A stretch of 64,000 nt of DNA, from NCBI RefSeq assembly GCF_016906535.1, contig NC_057370.1, positions 2,728,001 through 2,792,000 on the forward strand, in the 5' to 3' direction. Below, one piece after another: positions 1 through 13,515 of the stretch. Source of the stretch: Rhizoctonia solani. Its lineage: Eukaryota; Basidiomycota; Agaricomycetes; Cantharellales; Ceratobasidiaceae. Position numbers and translations under genes: made by a program. Numbering within the stretch: position 1 is the stretch's first letter; each line of letters opens with the position of its first letter. The notes beneath the pieces were generated by a model, which worked only from the letters and a program-made list of their open reading frames with translations, was not told the DNA's origin and made no database searches.

Positions 1-3000
1 CGACGGAATTTCGTCCAGCGTTTGTTCCGCTCATTGATTGTTTGACGAGCGAACATATTCTCATCGGGACGGGCGTCAATAGTCAAGAGACCCTCCGGCC
101 TCTCGCATATAGCATGCTTGGTGACTTGGTTCACCACGTTCGCAAAGAGCTTTCTCCAGAGCAACTTCGCAGAATCATTTATCTATATTCGTGCTGCCTT
201 CACAACCCTTCGTTCAGTTCGACTATCCACAATATGTCTGCCAAACTTCTTGCGAACCACGTAGATGCCATTTTGGAAAAATATCCGAAGCCAGAGGCTG
301 CATCCACACTCTTGGCGCTCTTGGAAACATGCGTAGACAAACTCGGCGCCGTCTGGGCAATTCACCAACAGGTGGCAAACGCGAATAAGGAAGCACTGGG
401 ACCGAAGGCCGACACCAAGACCGACACCAAGGCCGACCCCCATACGAAGCCACATGAAACCAAGGACGTGGAGATGCATGATATAGATGCAATGGACATA
501 GATGCCCCACGACCACTAACGAAGACACTATCTTTGGTCGACATTGAGAGGTCCAAGCCTGTCCAGGCTGCAGCATTCGCGTTGGAGAATAAGGGCGAGG
601 CGGCCAAGGGTATGCTCAGTCTGCTCGTTTCATGCCTTAGCTAAATTGTTTTTAGAGTCAAAGGTTCTTTTTAGAACTCTACTACATGTTTTCAAGACCG
701 TTCTGGCTGGCATTCGAACTAGTGAAGGTCCCGTCCCTGATGGCGAACTGATCCGGAGACTGTTCCAGAACTGCGTCAAGTGCTTGACGATGTACGACGA
801 TGGGCGTGACGGAGGCAAGGAAGCATTTGAGATGCTCTTGCAAGTTTTTCATGAAATCGAACCGCATATATTCCAGGAGGTTTGGACCACGGAAATGCAA
901 TTCTTTATAGATCACGTTCAAGACCATCAAAATCTTCTAGCTATGCCCCAGTTACTTCTCTCAAGTGACATGGTCTCACACCAGTTGGTTGCAATCCTCT
1001 TGCGTTATCTCGTTGGAAAGCTCGATACGCTTGGAGACCAGAGTCAGAAGAGTGCTTCGATTACGCTCCGGCTCTTCAAGATGTGCTTTATGTCCGTTAC
1101 GGTATTTCCCGAGCTAAACGAGCCCATCCTATTCCACCACCTTAGCAAGCTTATCATGGATTCTCTCCGTCTCGCCGCCAAAGCTGCCGATCCAACCAAC
1201 TATTTCCTCTTATTGCGCGGGTTGTTCCGAGCCATGGGGGGCGGGAAGTTCGAGAGTTTATACAATGAAGTTCTGCCTTTGCTCCGGGATATGCTCGAAA
1301 GCTTGAATCGTCAACTTCTAGCCGCGGAGCCATCCAAGCAGGATCTCTTGGTCGAGCTTTGTTTGACGGTTCCTGTGCGCCTAACCAACCTACTACCGTT
1401 TTTGGGTTTCCTCATGCGACCCCTCGTACATGCACTTCGAGCGGGGCCGGAGCTTGTAGCACAAGGTCTACGGACGCTTGAGCTTTGCATCGATAACCTG
1501 ACGCAGGAGTTCCTGGATCCTACCTTGAGCCCAGTTCTTCGCGAGCTTATGAGCGCCCTACATTCACACCTAAAACCCCAGCCCGGCAATCACCAACATG
1601 CTCATACGACGGTCCGTATTCTGGGGAAACTGGGTGGACGAAATCGTCGATTACAGCATCAACAGCCTCAACTCGAGTATAAGGGGTACTCGCCCGACGT
1701 CACGATGGCTCTCAAATTTAGTGGTACCGCTCAAGCCGTGGACATCGGTCCCACTTGTCAGCTCGCGATTCGCTTGGTGCAGGAATCTAATGCCTTCTAT
1801 CGTCAAGACGCTTTCACATTTATTCAGAGGGCGCTCGAATTATTTATGCGTGATGTAAGGCATGGGTGGCTGGAACATATTTATTTTGCTGATATTTTTC
1901 TAGGGTATCGACGGGTCTGAGGGCGAAGGGGTTTTCTCCAGCTTAGTTGATAGTCTTTTTATTGCTCTTCAAGATTCTGAGCTAGAAGACAAAGCGGCGG
2001 CCTACATTCGCGAGTTTTCTGAAATCGTCTTCCTAAACGAACTTAGCCAAAATGTTGGCAACAAGGTCACCAAAATTACAAGTCTCTATATGGATCGCGT
2101 TCCTCGCCTTCTTGCTGCGACATCCAAACATCATGTTGAGCGTGGGCAAGTTGTATTTGGGGACATGCTGAATGATCTACTTGCTTTCGAAACCAAGGCC
2201 GCTCCAGTTGGCAGGAAATTGCGTGGGCTTGAATGCATCGTTCATCCACTTGGGTTTAATCTCACAGCTGCATGTTACGAGGAAACGTGGCCCGCTAAGC
2301 TTTCTGGATGTCGCGGAATCATAATGCTAGCCGACGCTCTCGGACCCAAATGGACCAGTGAACGAGAGAACAGCTTCATCAGGGCCTTCTTATCAGTACT
2401 CAAGGAAATGCCAGCCGACCCACCTCGCGAGGTTGAATTCATCAAGGAATCCATCTTGAAGATACTCAGACTGTGCCGTCAGGCTCCCCCATTCGTCCCA
2501 CCACCTCAACCTGGGATGGACCCTGCTTCTCTCCCGAAACTCCCGCATTTAGTCCCTACTCTGACCACAGAGCTTTCTAGCCCTATTGCGCTCGTACGAG
2601 AGATGGCGCAAAAGTCGATCGAATTGCTGGCCGAGTTGACTGAGTCTACACCCTCTGAACTTCTTATGAAATGCAAGGAACGCCTATTGACTCCAATCTT
2701 CGCGAAACCACTCCGAGCCTTACCTATCTCACTTCAAATCGGGCACATCGACGGGATCACGTATGCACTCAACATGAAGCCTCCGCTTCCAGAAATGAAC
2801 GAGGAGCTCCTGCGCTTGCTTTCAGAGGCGCTGGCTATTGCCGACGCCGAGGACCGTGACATTGTTGGCCCTGGAGGACGTGGTGGCCCTCGTAGCAACG
2901 CAGCAGTGCTTGAGCAACTCCGTGTAGTTTGCATCAAACTTCTCACGTCGTCTATGTCCGTCACCGAATTTTTTGCAAAGCAAATGGCCACCCGACAGAA

Positions 3001-6000
3001 GTAAGAATGGCGTGGTCTAGCTTTGCGTTGTGTACCTAACCTTTCTTTCAGGGTAACCAGCGTATACTTCAAATCCCTATACTCACCTTCAAATGAAGTC
3101 AAGAAAGTCGCCCATGAAGGACTTCGTACTGTCCTGAACCACCAAAGTCGTTTACCGAAAGACATTCTGCAGACGGGCTTGCGACCTGTGCTAATGAATC
3201 TAGCTGACGCGAAACGCCTCTCCGTCCCTGGTCTTGAAGGGTTGGCGCGTTTGTTGGAACTTCTGACAAATTACTTCAAGGTAGAGATTGGCCACAAACT
3301 ACTCGACCATTTCCGCGTTATTGCCGATCCTAAAATGCTGAGCGACGCCGCGTATCAACCCTTGGCCGATAATGAGGAAATTACCAAGCTTGTTCGGTTG
3401 GTCAACATTTTCCATCTACTCCCTCCTGCGGCCAATATGTTCCTTGAAGCACTGGTATCTCTGGTGGTACAAGTAGAGACGCAACTTCACTCTGCTTCCC
3501 CAAGCCCCTTTACCGCAGCCCTCGCCTCCTTCCTTGACCGCTTCCCTAGCGAATCTTCCGAGTATTTCTATCGTAGTATTGGACAGGCTCCGACCCTTCG
3601 ATCCCTGCGAAACGTCATTTCTTCTGGTCTGGCCCCCAACTTGAACGCGGAGTTCAGGAACAACACGAAGCTTCTGGTGGACCAGTGTTTGAAGGACGAA
3701 ACCAACAACCTCGTTCTCCCCGGCCTTATCCTTTGTACGGAACTGTCTGCGGACCATCCAACTTGGCTACAAGAACACCCCGAAGTACTTGACGCCCTTT
3801 TGCATCTCTGGCGCTCCCACTTCCTCCATGGCTCTGAAGATAATTTTGTTCCTGTCGAAGGATTTGCTCGCCATGTTTCGTTGCTCCTAAACCTACTAAT
3901 TGGAGTAATTGAACAGTCCCCTAGAGTGGATGTTATATTCGACATTGTTTGCATTTACGCCCACAGGGTCCCGCTCGACCTTTCGAAACTGCGGCTTTGT
4001 TTGCTGGAGCACGTTACGCTCGGGGCCTCATCTGACCTACGAAAGCAAATCATGCAACGCTTCGTCGAAGTCTTTGACGGTGACACGTACAACTGGGCTC
4101 ACAAATCTCAATTCCTCCGCCATATCGTGAATCCGTTGCTATATGCACAGATCAAACAGAAGGAAGAGTCCGAATCTCCAGGAAATACAATCGACTGTGT
4201 GGATTCCTCTATCGTCAACGGCCTTCATTCGAAAATCTGGAAGCCAATGACCGACCAGCCTTCCGATCCATTCCCCGGCTCAGACGACGGTTTGAAAATC
4301 GAGATTTTACACATGTCGAGCCTATTGATCCAATCCTCATCGAGTTTGATGCAGGAGTCGAGGAAGGATGTCATCAAGTGTACCTGGCATTACATAGTTA
4401 ACGACGATGCCACGGTAAAACAAACGGCCTATGTGACAATCTCCCAGTTCTTTGCTGTTTTCGACTCTCCCCCCAAGTTTCTGACTGGGGTCTGGACTGG
4501 ACTCCTACGACCGGTCCACACCGACAATCGTTCTCTCACAAAACAGGCCGTAGATATCATGGTTCCGGTTTTGATTAAAGCCGGAAATTCTGAAAACGGG
4601 CCTCCTTCCTGGGCTAAATCTGTTCGCCGGGCACTTATCGACGAGGGTCATAGCATCCCCCAGCTTCTAGTTATTCATCAAATCATTGTGCGGCATCCGG
4701 AATTCTTCTATCCTTGCCGCGAACTCTTCGTACCTTCGATGATTAGCTCGCTTCACAAACTTGGTACGGTTCAGACCGCAACAGCCGAAACAAGGGCCAA
4801 TGCGTTGGACGTTCTCGAAGTGATTCTCTCATGGGAAAGGCGCGCTGTCAAGGAATCCAAGGAATCCGGGGCCGGGGGCTCGAGCTCGGCCTGGGTACTC
4901 CCTTTTTCCATGCGTGAAACGATTATTAGCTATCTTGTCCGCTTTATTACAATGACTAGCTTGGAAGCCGATAAACTTGGACTTCCTTCACGCGCCCTTG
5001 GGATCTTGGAAAGTATCTTGAAGCCCGGAGGATGGAAGGACGTCGATGTTCAGCTACAGTATTTCCATAGGCCACTCCTTCAGGTTCGTCCATGTGATTC
5101 CCAATGGAGGCTTTCTCACTTTGTTTTCTCTAGGTTGATCTAAACGAGGCGAACCACTTGCCTGTTATCGTAAATGCAACAAAGGTCTTTTCCCTCATTG
5201 TTCTTTCCCAAGACGACAATTGGCTCCTCTCTCATGCGGCCGATTTACATACGCTTATCGAAAAAGGCTTGCGAAGTGATGAGCCGACGCTACACGAATA
5301 CCTGCAGCCCGTACTCCAACGCATGTTAGCGCTTGTAGGGGAGCCGGTCGAAGGAGAATCTTCAACTCCTGGACATGCCATTTTCTCGTTCGCAGACTCC
5401 ATGATCAAGGATGGGCTCCAGCATTCTCAACGACAACTTGCTGGCACCTATGCTTGTCTGTCTGTTTTGAAAACCATGGTCGCGGTTTACCCAGCCAAGC
5501 TCGAGGTATATGCCCCCCATCTCGTGAAAGTCCTACAGAAGCTTGTCAAAGATCACAATGCCGCCAACCCTACAAACAACCCCGTCACGTCCGAAACTAC
5601 ATCTCGTTTGGTAACGCTAATCTTTGAAATCTGCCGGGACAAGGTTTCAGCACTAGGTGTAGAGCGGCGATGGTTCTTGAACGCTGTGATACTGGTCGTT
5701 GGACACTCCCAAACCATCAGCCTCTGCCACTATGTCCTCGGCATGGTTCGCGAATGGACTCTAGTCCGCCCCGATGTGACTCCAACTCTCAAAGAAAAGG
5801 CGGGCATGCTCAAGCACATGATGGGTTTCGAAAGTCGCAACGATACGAAGCTTCTCGATGATTATCTGAATTTAATTTATGACATCTATACTGAACCATC
5901 GCTGAAGCGGAGCGACCTGACAACGCGCTTGGAATCTGTCTTCCTCATGGGCTGTCGTGCCAAAGACCCAGCGATCCGATGCAAGTTTGTTGATTTATTC

Positions 6001-9000
6001 GACACCAGTATTCAACGCACTGTTTCAGCTCGCCTTCAATATGCTCTTGGCTCCCTGAGTTGGGAATTCGTGGCCGAACATTACTGGATTCCACTTGCTT
6101 TGGACTTGGTGCTTGGTGCGACCGAAGATGGAAGAACCGACTCACTCGTCCTTCGCGAAAATCTTGCAATACTTGAATCATCTCTCTCTCGAACAATTTA
6201 CCAAGGGACTGGGATGGATATGCTGCAGCCGTTAAGACGCCTCCTCCACGCGGACAATCAAGTAGCTCACGAATTATGGATTTCCACATTCCGCGCAGTC
6301 TGGGCAACTCTCCCGCGCCGCGAACAAAGTGACGCAGCCCGATACGTGCTCACTCTGGTCACCAAGGACTACCATTCTAAGCAGTGTGATCTTCGACCCA
6401 ACGTCATCCAGTCTATCCTTGGAGGCGTTCACGCATGCAACCCTCCCTTAGCTCTTCCTCCCTTTGTAGTCAAATACCTTGGGAAAACGTTCAACGCCTG
6501 GCATATAGCTCTGGAAATTCTTCAATCCGGTTTGGACCCGCATCGTGCTGAGGAGCCTCATGAGACTACCTACGATGCACTTGCCGAGTTATATGCGGAA
6601 CTTTCAGAAGACGACTTATTTTACGGCCTTTGGCGCCGGCGCTCCATCTTTGAAGAAACCAATGCGGCTCTCGCCTACGAGCAAAACGGATTCTGGTCGC
6701 TGGCCCAGCAAACATACGAGTCTGCGCAGATTAAGGCTCGTACAGGAGCACTCCCCTTCAATGAGTCTGAGTATTGTCTTTGGGAAGATCACTGGATACT
6801 TGCCACTCAAAAGCTTCAGCAATGGGACCCGCTCGCTGAACTGGCGCGTAGCGAGAACAACGCTGATCTACAACTCGAGTGCATTTGGAGAACAACTGGG
6901 GCAGACCGCGAGCAAATTCAGGAACTTTTGGCACAGGTATCGGACGTCCCAACCCCTCGTCGCCGGGTCTTCGAAGCATACGTTGCGCTGACTCAAATAC
7001 CCCCTCCGAACGAAAAGAATATGAACTTTTTGCGTATCATGGACGAGTCGATTCAACTCTCTCTGAGGAAGTGGGTGACCCTGCCAAGTATCATGTCCAT
7101 GGCACATGTTCCGCTCCTTCAGCATTTCCAGCAATTCGTTGAACTTCAGGAAGCGGCGCAGATTTTCATGTCATTGAGCATGACTAACGCTCAGAATCTC
7201 GAAAAGCGATCATCAGAGCTCAAAGTTGTTCTTCAGGCCTGGCGTGAGCGCTTGCCCAACCTCTGGGACGACATCAGCCTTTGGAGCGACTTGGTCGCGT
7301 GGCGTACCCACGTTTTCGAAATGATTAACAAGACGTATGTGCCCCTCATTCCTACCACTTCGGCATCGGGGTCTTCGGGTAACAGCAACACCTACGGATA
7401 CCGCGGCTACCACGAAACCGCATGGATCATCAATCGTTTCGCCCATGTCGCCCGAAAGCACCAGTTACCTGACGTCTGCCATACGTCTTTGGCTAAAATA
7501 TACACCCTCCCAAATATCGAGATATCTGAAGCCTTCTTGAAGTTGCGGGAACAAGCACGATGCCACTATCACAACCCAAATACCAGCGAGCTTACTTCTG
7601 GCCTCGAAGTCATCAATAACACGAACCTCATGTACTTCAACCAATCTCAAAAAGCCGAGTTCTATACGCTCAAGGGCATGTTCATTGCCAAGCTCGGCAA
7701 CAAAGACGACGCAGATCGAGCTTTCCAGCAAGCAGTGCAAATGGATATGGGTTTAGCAAAGGCGTGGGGCGAATGGGGCAAATTCAACGATCGTCAATTT
7801 AAGGAGAGGCCGCAGGAATACACACTGGCTGCGAATGCCGTCCAATGCTACCTCCACGCAGCGTCCCTACACAAGAGTGCCAAGTCCCGACCGATTATAC
7901 AGCGTATCATCTGGCTCCTCAGCGTGGAAGAACCACAACAACCAGTCATCTCTCCGATTTTCGAAGGATATAAAGGCGACATTGCCCTCTGGTACTGGCT
8001 CACAATAATCCCACAGCTCCTTGTTGCTCTGTCATATCGAGAAAGTAAACATGCGCGCCATGTCCTTATGAGCATTTCAAAGCATTATCCACAGGTTCGC
8101 TATCTGTTCCATTAAATGTTTTCTGTGGTGCTAATAACTTGGATAGGCTTTATTCTTCCATCTTCGAACTACCCGAGAAGAGTTTGTTCAGGAGAAGAAA
8201 CGTCTTACAGCCATGCAGAACGCTCGCAACGCTCGTCAGGCTCAAAACGCTGCTGCTGCCAAACCCGATGGTACGAGCGGAACATCGACCACTGCAGGAA
8301 GCCCACCCACACCAAAAGCCAATGGACCCACCCCAGATGTCACTACGCCCGCTCCCACACCCGGTGGAGGTGATACAGCTCCATCCAGTGATGTAGCGCA
8401 AGCAGCCAATACGGCAACTATGAATGCTCTTGACGGCGCAGTGCAAAGGGCTAGGCAACCATTCGACCATGTCGAAGACGTTACAAGCATTCTGAAAACC
8501 GGGTTCCCTCTTTTGACACTGGCTCTTGAGACGATGGTTGACCAAATCGCGATGCGCATGAAGTTAATGCCAGAAGAAGATATATGTCGTCAGCTTAGCT
8601 ACCTACACGCGGATGGGATGATGGTACGTGCATTTCTACACACCGGACGTCCACATCGAAATATTGATCCACGTACCAGGCATATAATCGTCGGTGCAAT
8701 TCGTTGACCGAAGACAACTCGATTCCTCAACAATCCCAGATGATGGCTGCCAACTTTGCTCGAGGACTGCAACCTCCGAACGCTAGGGTAAGCTGAAAGG
8801 GCCATCCTTAAATGTATGATCTAACTCTCTCGTTTGTGTAGGCTGCATTTGAACAAGACATTCTTATGTCTAAATTGACACTTCGGCAATATGTAGTCAA
8901 GGTACAGAAATGGAGGGATCGCTACGATTCACAACCAGACCACAGTCGCACCCCCCGTAAACCCCTGCAATCCATTAGCCACTGGCTCGCTGAGTTCCAC

Positions 9001-10487
9001 CACAATAAATTCGAAGAGCCAATAGAAGTTCCTGGTCAATACATTCAAGTGTGTTTATTTACTATTGATCTGCATGGTTTTTGCTAATACACTTTAACGA
9101 TAGCACAAGGATTCGCCTCATGGGTTCATCCGGATCCAACGGTTTGCATCTCGTGTAGATTTTTGCCGTAGCCTCGACATGCACTTCCGGCGTATTGGTT
9201 TACACGGACATGATGGGTCGTTCCATACGTTTGCTGTTCAAACTCCTACCGCTCGCCATGCTCGTCGTGAAGAACGTGGGATGCAGTTATTTAGGTCTTT
9301 CAATGCGTAGGTGTGAATGAACAAGCTAGAGACTTTGAGTACTGACCTTGGAGCAGCGTACTTGACCGTCGCAAAGAAACCCGCAAACGAAATCTGAATT
9401 TCCATTTACCCGCAGCCGTCTCACTGTCCAGCACACTGCGACTCCTTGAAAACGATGCTTCATACATAACAATGCAAGATATGTTGGAACAACACTTCAA
9501 GGAGAAAGGCATTCACCGAGATGACCCTCAACTGCACTTCCTGGACAAACTCAAAACATTGCGAAATCCTGAGGGAACCAAGGTCGACTTCTTTACGCTT
9601 CGAGCCGAGTTAATCAGTGAGATTTCGGCCAAGCTTGTGCCAGCAAATGTGATTACGAACGTGAGTTTAACTCACTTTGCCATATATTCTGATTCTGATT
9701 TCTCTGAAAGTACATGACACGATGCATGCGAGGTCCCATGGAGCTCTGGACAATGAGGAAACTATTTGCTCTCCAGGTGGCCGCTAGTTCCTTTATGTCG
9801 TTCTTCTTCAGTGCGAACGGCCGAATGCCCCAACGCTTCCACATCTCGAGATCAACTGGGCGAATGTTTATGTCAGATTTGCTTCCTAGTGAGTACTCTT
9901 ATGACCTACTAGATCAGAGAACACTAACGAGCAATACAGCATGGAACAACAAGCATCCTATCATTCACAACGCTGAAGCAGTGCCATTCCGCTTTACTCC
10001 CAACATGCAACACTTCGTTACACCTATTGGCATCGAAGGCTTGATGACATCTGGCATGATGGCAATTGCTCGTGGACTGACGGAACCTGAGGTAAGTTCT
10101 GGTTGCTTGCTTGACACGTTTTTCTAACGAATTCGTTTAGTATGATTTGGAGCAACAGCTTACCCTCTTCCTCCGAGACGAAGTTTTCACCTGGTGCACT
10201 ACTGCTCAAAACACACCTCCCATGCCTGATCTTGGCTTCAGACGAGCGGTCCAGCACAATGCAGAATCGCTCGTCAAAAAGGCCGAGTTGATGGCCTGCC
10301 GCACACAGGCTGATACTGTAAGTAACTTGACGTGATGCTATGCAGCCAGTATTTTGTGCTCACTGGGTATACGAAGGGCGCATCAACACCACAGGTGCCT
10401 ATTCAAAATATCACAGATCTTATTATTCGTGCCAGTCAAGAACAGCAACTCGCTCAAATGGAGATCACCTACTTGCCGTGGATGTAA
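1..10487 (+). CDS. TRA1: TRA1/TRRAP-type SAGA and NuA4 scaffold (PIKK pseudokinase), 5' truncated by window edge
   Basis: This is the activator-binding scaffold of the SAGA and NuA4 histone acetyltransferase complexes in the nucleus. The frame is open from base 3, and 14 exons join in phase: 3-609, 656-1854, 1904-3000, 3052-5083, 5134-8094, 8147-8623, 8680-8787, 8842-9048, 9104-9306, 9357-9660, 9711-9888, 9940-10091, 10141-10317 and 10395-10487. They give 3264 codons with no frameshift. Yeast Tra1 has about 3740 residues, so roughly 480 are missing at the left. HEAT/TPR repeats are followed by a FAT region (from about 6500), a PI3K-like domain (9104-10090) and a FATC tail ending LPWM. The PIKK catalytic motifs are absent: the catalytic-loop region reads FSANGRMPQRFHISRSTGRM, without the usual D/N or DFG residues, as known for Tra1. 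Identification is by family recognition and is firm. Confidence 0.95.
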
Positions 10488-10754
10488 CCGTGCTATTTTA
10501 ATTGCTTTCTCCTTGTATTTGTGCTCTCCTCGTTTAATGTACCTTCCTACATCGTCAAATCATATTTCGTATCCACTTATCATCGTGTGCGCGATGAATG
10601 ACGCAATGCCCCTCATACCAGGATAGTTTGTGACTTCTCTCGGTCCCCTTTCACGTGATGCGGACACAATCAACCAGAACTATAACAAGGTCCCTTCCGA
10701 CTAATATATTCTAGTAAACACTGGGATCTTTCATCCAATCGATGCTGCTTCAGC

Positions 10755-12893
10755 ATGTCTGTGTACACCAAAGCCCGTGATATGAGGGGTACCTTAAAGC
10801 ACAGATACACCCTGCTAGGTTCAGACCGTCTCTGGGAGTCCCTAGACGAAGTATCGGTCCTTGGGTATGAAAATATCCAGACTGATACGGTTTATGGCCA
10901 CACAGGGCAAGCATACTAAAGACACCAGTTCGCCTTGGTTGTTCTCACTAATAGGACCATCACAGGTGCGTAAATGCCATGTCCTGGAGCTCCGACGGTG
11001 AACTCCTCTTTTCATCGGGTGACGACACACGACTCCTAGTCTGGAAGCACGACCCGCGCCATGAACTTGCGCAACCTCTGCCACTAGACGCACAGGACAA
11101 CTGCCTGAATCTTCGCTGTGTTAACGCGATCAAGACGGGTCACACAAATAATGTATTCGCTGCGAAACAGTTAGCGCCGAATTCATCCTTGGTCGGAACA
11201 TGTGCAAGAGACTCCACTGTACGGGTATTCGACATTGAGAGGGCGGGCGGTACCAATATGCCTAACCGCGGGTATGGGCGGAACGAAGCTGGAGCAGAGG
11301 CGAGATTACATTTGTTTAAGTGCCACACGAAGGAAGTGAAACGAATTGCAACGGAGCAAAGTCAGAGCACCTTTCTAACGGTCGCAGGAGTAAGACATGT
11401 TTTATCCAACTATATCACTTTAATAACAACGAGAGTCTGCAGGACCGTACGGTGAGGCAACACGATTTACGGACTCCACATACATGCCCACGTTGTCCAC
11501 CGCCCTTGGTTAAGACTTCGCATGCACTTAGCGCATTGGGGTCTTCGCCACTTACTCCCTGGTACTTTGTCGTCGCAGGGGAAAGCAAACATGCAAGTTC
11601 CACTTATTAAATTAAATGATTATGACTCTCAAATCCGATTACAATTAGGGACATCTCTTTGACCGCCGTATGGTGGGTAGGGATCTCAAGGATGAACGTG
11701 GGGATACTGGCGTAAAAGGTCAAGATTTAGTGGCTTGTGTTGCCCGATTTGGAAGAGACGCTGAACGAGAAGCGCACGATCGTGGTGCGCATGTAACCGG
11801 CGCCCGGATGGCTAGGTCGAATGGAGATGAGGCGAGTTTTACGTACGCCCCGTGGCTACAGTCGACTTACCAAGCCAACCATTAGGTTCTATTGTGTGCG
11901 TCTCTTGTCAGCGTCGGGTCTGTGTAATCAAACTCATGCTTTTGTAAACCCAGCGTATTCAGGGGATGCTGTGAGTATGGTTACCAGTTTTCTGAGAGAC
12001 GGGATCAAAGCAATTTTCGCTAGGTCTACCGATACTCTATCTATGATACACCGTCCGAGTCTACTCCAAGACAAACGTCGATTGTTCCGAACAACGACTC
12101 TCTGGAACGTCGAGATGCTAACAGCGCCCGGTTAAAGTCTTCAGAGTCCAGTACTTGCGGATCGACAAATGACGACGAAGAGTCGAATCAAAACCCCGAA
12201 GAGGAATCTGAAGAGGAATATGACAGCTCAGATGAAGACGACGAAGAAATGCCATTGCAAAGTGGAAGCTCTTACGGAAATCATGCTATTATACTTCCCA
12301 GAAGCGAGTATAGGGGCGCAGCCAATGTACGGACGGTAAAGGACGGTGAGTGGGTGTATGCATCGCAAACACGGATCTATTTCATGTAGCACCCATATAC
12401 CAGTCAACTTTCTGGGTAAAAGTGACGAGTTTGTTACTTCTGGCTCAGATGATGGAAACTGGTTTTTATGGAACAAGAAGAGTGGTCGATTATTGGGAAT
12501 CTGGGAGGGTACGTGTGCGCTGTGGACATAGTATGAACCTATATTTTGACTGTCCTAATCTTAGGTGATGGAAGCGTAGTGAATGTAATTGAAGGTCATC
12601 CTTTCTTACCGATAGTCGCGGTTAGCGGCATCGATGATACTATTAAAGTAAGGTCTACAACGATATTTCGAGAATGCTCTAACCATTCGTTCCGCTAGAT
12701 ATTCGAACCCAAAGCTGGGAACAAGAGAAAGAGCCATATTCAAAACTCGGATGACATATTGCAGCAAAATGCAGAGTCGAACGAACACCCGTCGTTGTTT
12801 GGCCGAGCGGAAATGATTGCTACCCTTCGAATGTTACAAGCGACAGGTCGTATCCCTGACTTGGCCGAAGGGATAGAATGTCCTACACAATAA
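10755..12893 (+). CDS. WD40-repeat protein, DCAF-type (CUL4-DDB1 substrate receptor-like)
   Basis: A predicted beta-propeller of the DCAF5/DCAF6/DCAF8 kind, which in other eukaryotes recruits substrates to CUL4-DDB1 ubiquitin ligases. The start at 10755 gives MSVYTKARDM. Ten exons join in phase to 546 aa: 10755-10906, 10966-11389, 11443-11592, 11649-11831, 11886-11895, 11954-11970, 12024-12345, 12404-12508, 12565-12647 and 12699-12893. WD signatures include GHTGCVNAMSWSSDGELLFS, GTCARDSTVRVFD, RTVRQHDLR, GSDDGNWFLW and IDDTIKIFEP. An acidic insert (EESEEEYDSSDEDDEE) separates the two halves, as in DCAF6. The model works only if three introns use GC donors (at 10907, 11593 and 11832); GT alternatives break the frame. 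The DCAF subtype is uncertain. Confidence 0.85.
10907..10965 (+). other. GC-AG intron
   Basis: Donor GCAAGC follows ACAGG, and the acceptor is CACAG. Splicing restores GHTG-CVNAMSW across the junction. The only nearby GT (10965-10966) lies inside the acceptor. Confidence 0.75.
11593..11648 (+). other. GC-AG intron
   Basis: Donor GCAAGT follows AAACAT; the acceptor is ATTAG. It joins ESKH to GHLFDRRMVGRD in phase 0. The overlapping GT (11596) would leave the wrong phase. Confidence 0.7.
11832..11885 (+). other. GC-AG intron next to a 10-nt microexon
   Basis: Donor GCGAGT follows GATGAG; the acceptor is CATTAG. The next exon is only 11886-11895, followed by a GTGCGT donor. Splicing gives NGDE-VLL-SYSGDA, the expected WD strand for this family. 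Confidence 0.6.
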
Positions 12894-13515
12894 ACGTTTG
12901 CCAAGACTGCGAATTTAGTATCTCCCTGCTTCTTGCGCTATCCCACACCTGTACCATGTATTTTAAGCTGTTGGGTCTCGACTGAAATGTGGAATTCTAT
13001 TTCCAATACTCGGATCGGCTTCTCGGGCCAAGCGCCGGACAATTGGTAACTGAGAGAACGCAGACCGGGCGCCAATGGGATCATCACAGTACTCCCAAGC
13101 CTTCCACATCGCGTCGTCGACTAAAGTGGAAGATATCCAAGATTTAGGAAGGAGGATAGGAAATTTGAGGGATAATTAATATAACATACTACATCAGGTA
13201 TGTGAACATGCTAATTTATAGGTTGGCAAGCATGCTTATATGTGTATACGCACTTTGTTATTTACCTTTATTCCTCAAAGTTTACGGAGCAAGGTTAGTA
13301 GCCATCCTCATACTTTGAACCTTTTTGAGAGTTTCTTAACTAATGGCTTGTATCCAGAGACTCTACTACTCAACGAATGACCCACAAATTTATATCAGCT
13401 TGTCACTAGTCAGGAACTTCTTTCGCCCCGTGGCAGCCAACCACGCCAACTGCTCGATTCTGAGAAAAGCAAGAAGAGCACACGCCCCTCTCACCTCTTA
13501 CACACTGTGCTTGTC
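12894..13515. other. Intergenic region
   Basis: The 3' flank of the WD40 gene and 5' flank of the kinase gene. It is AT-rich around 13160-13270. Short upstream ATGs (for example 13343) overlap the kinase start in other frames and could act as upstream ORFs. No other gene was seen. Confidence 0.5.
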
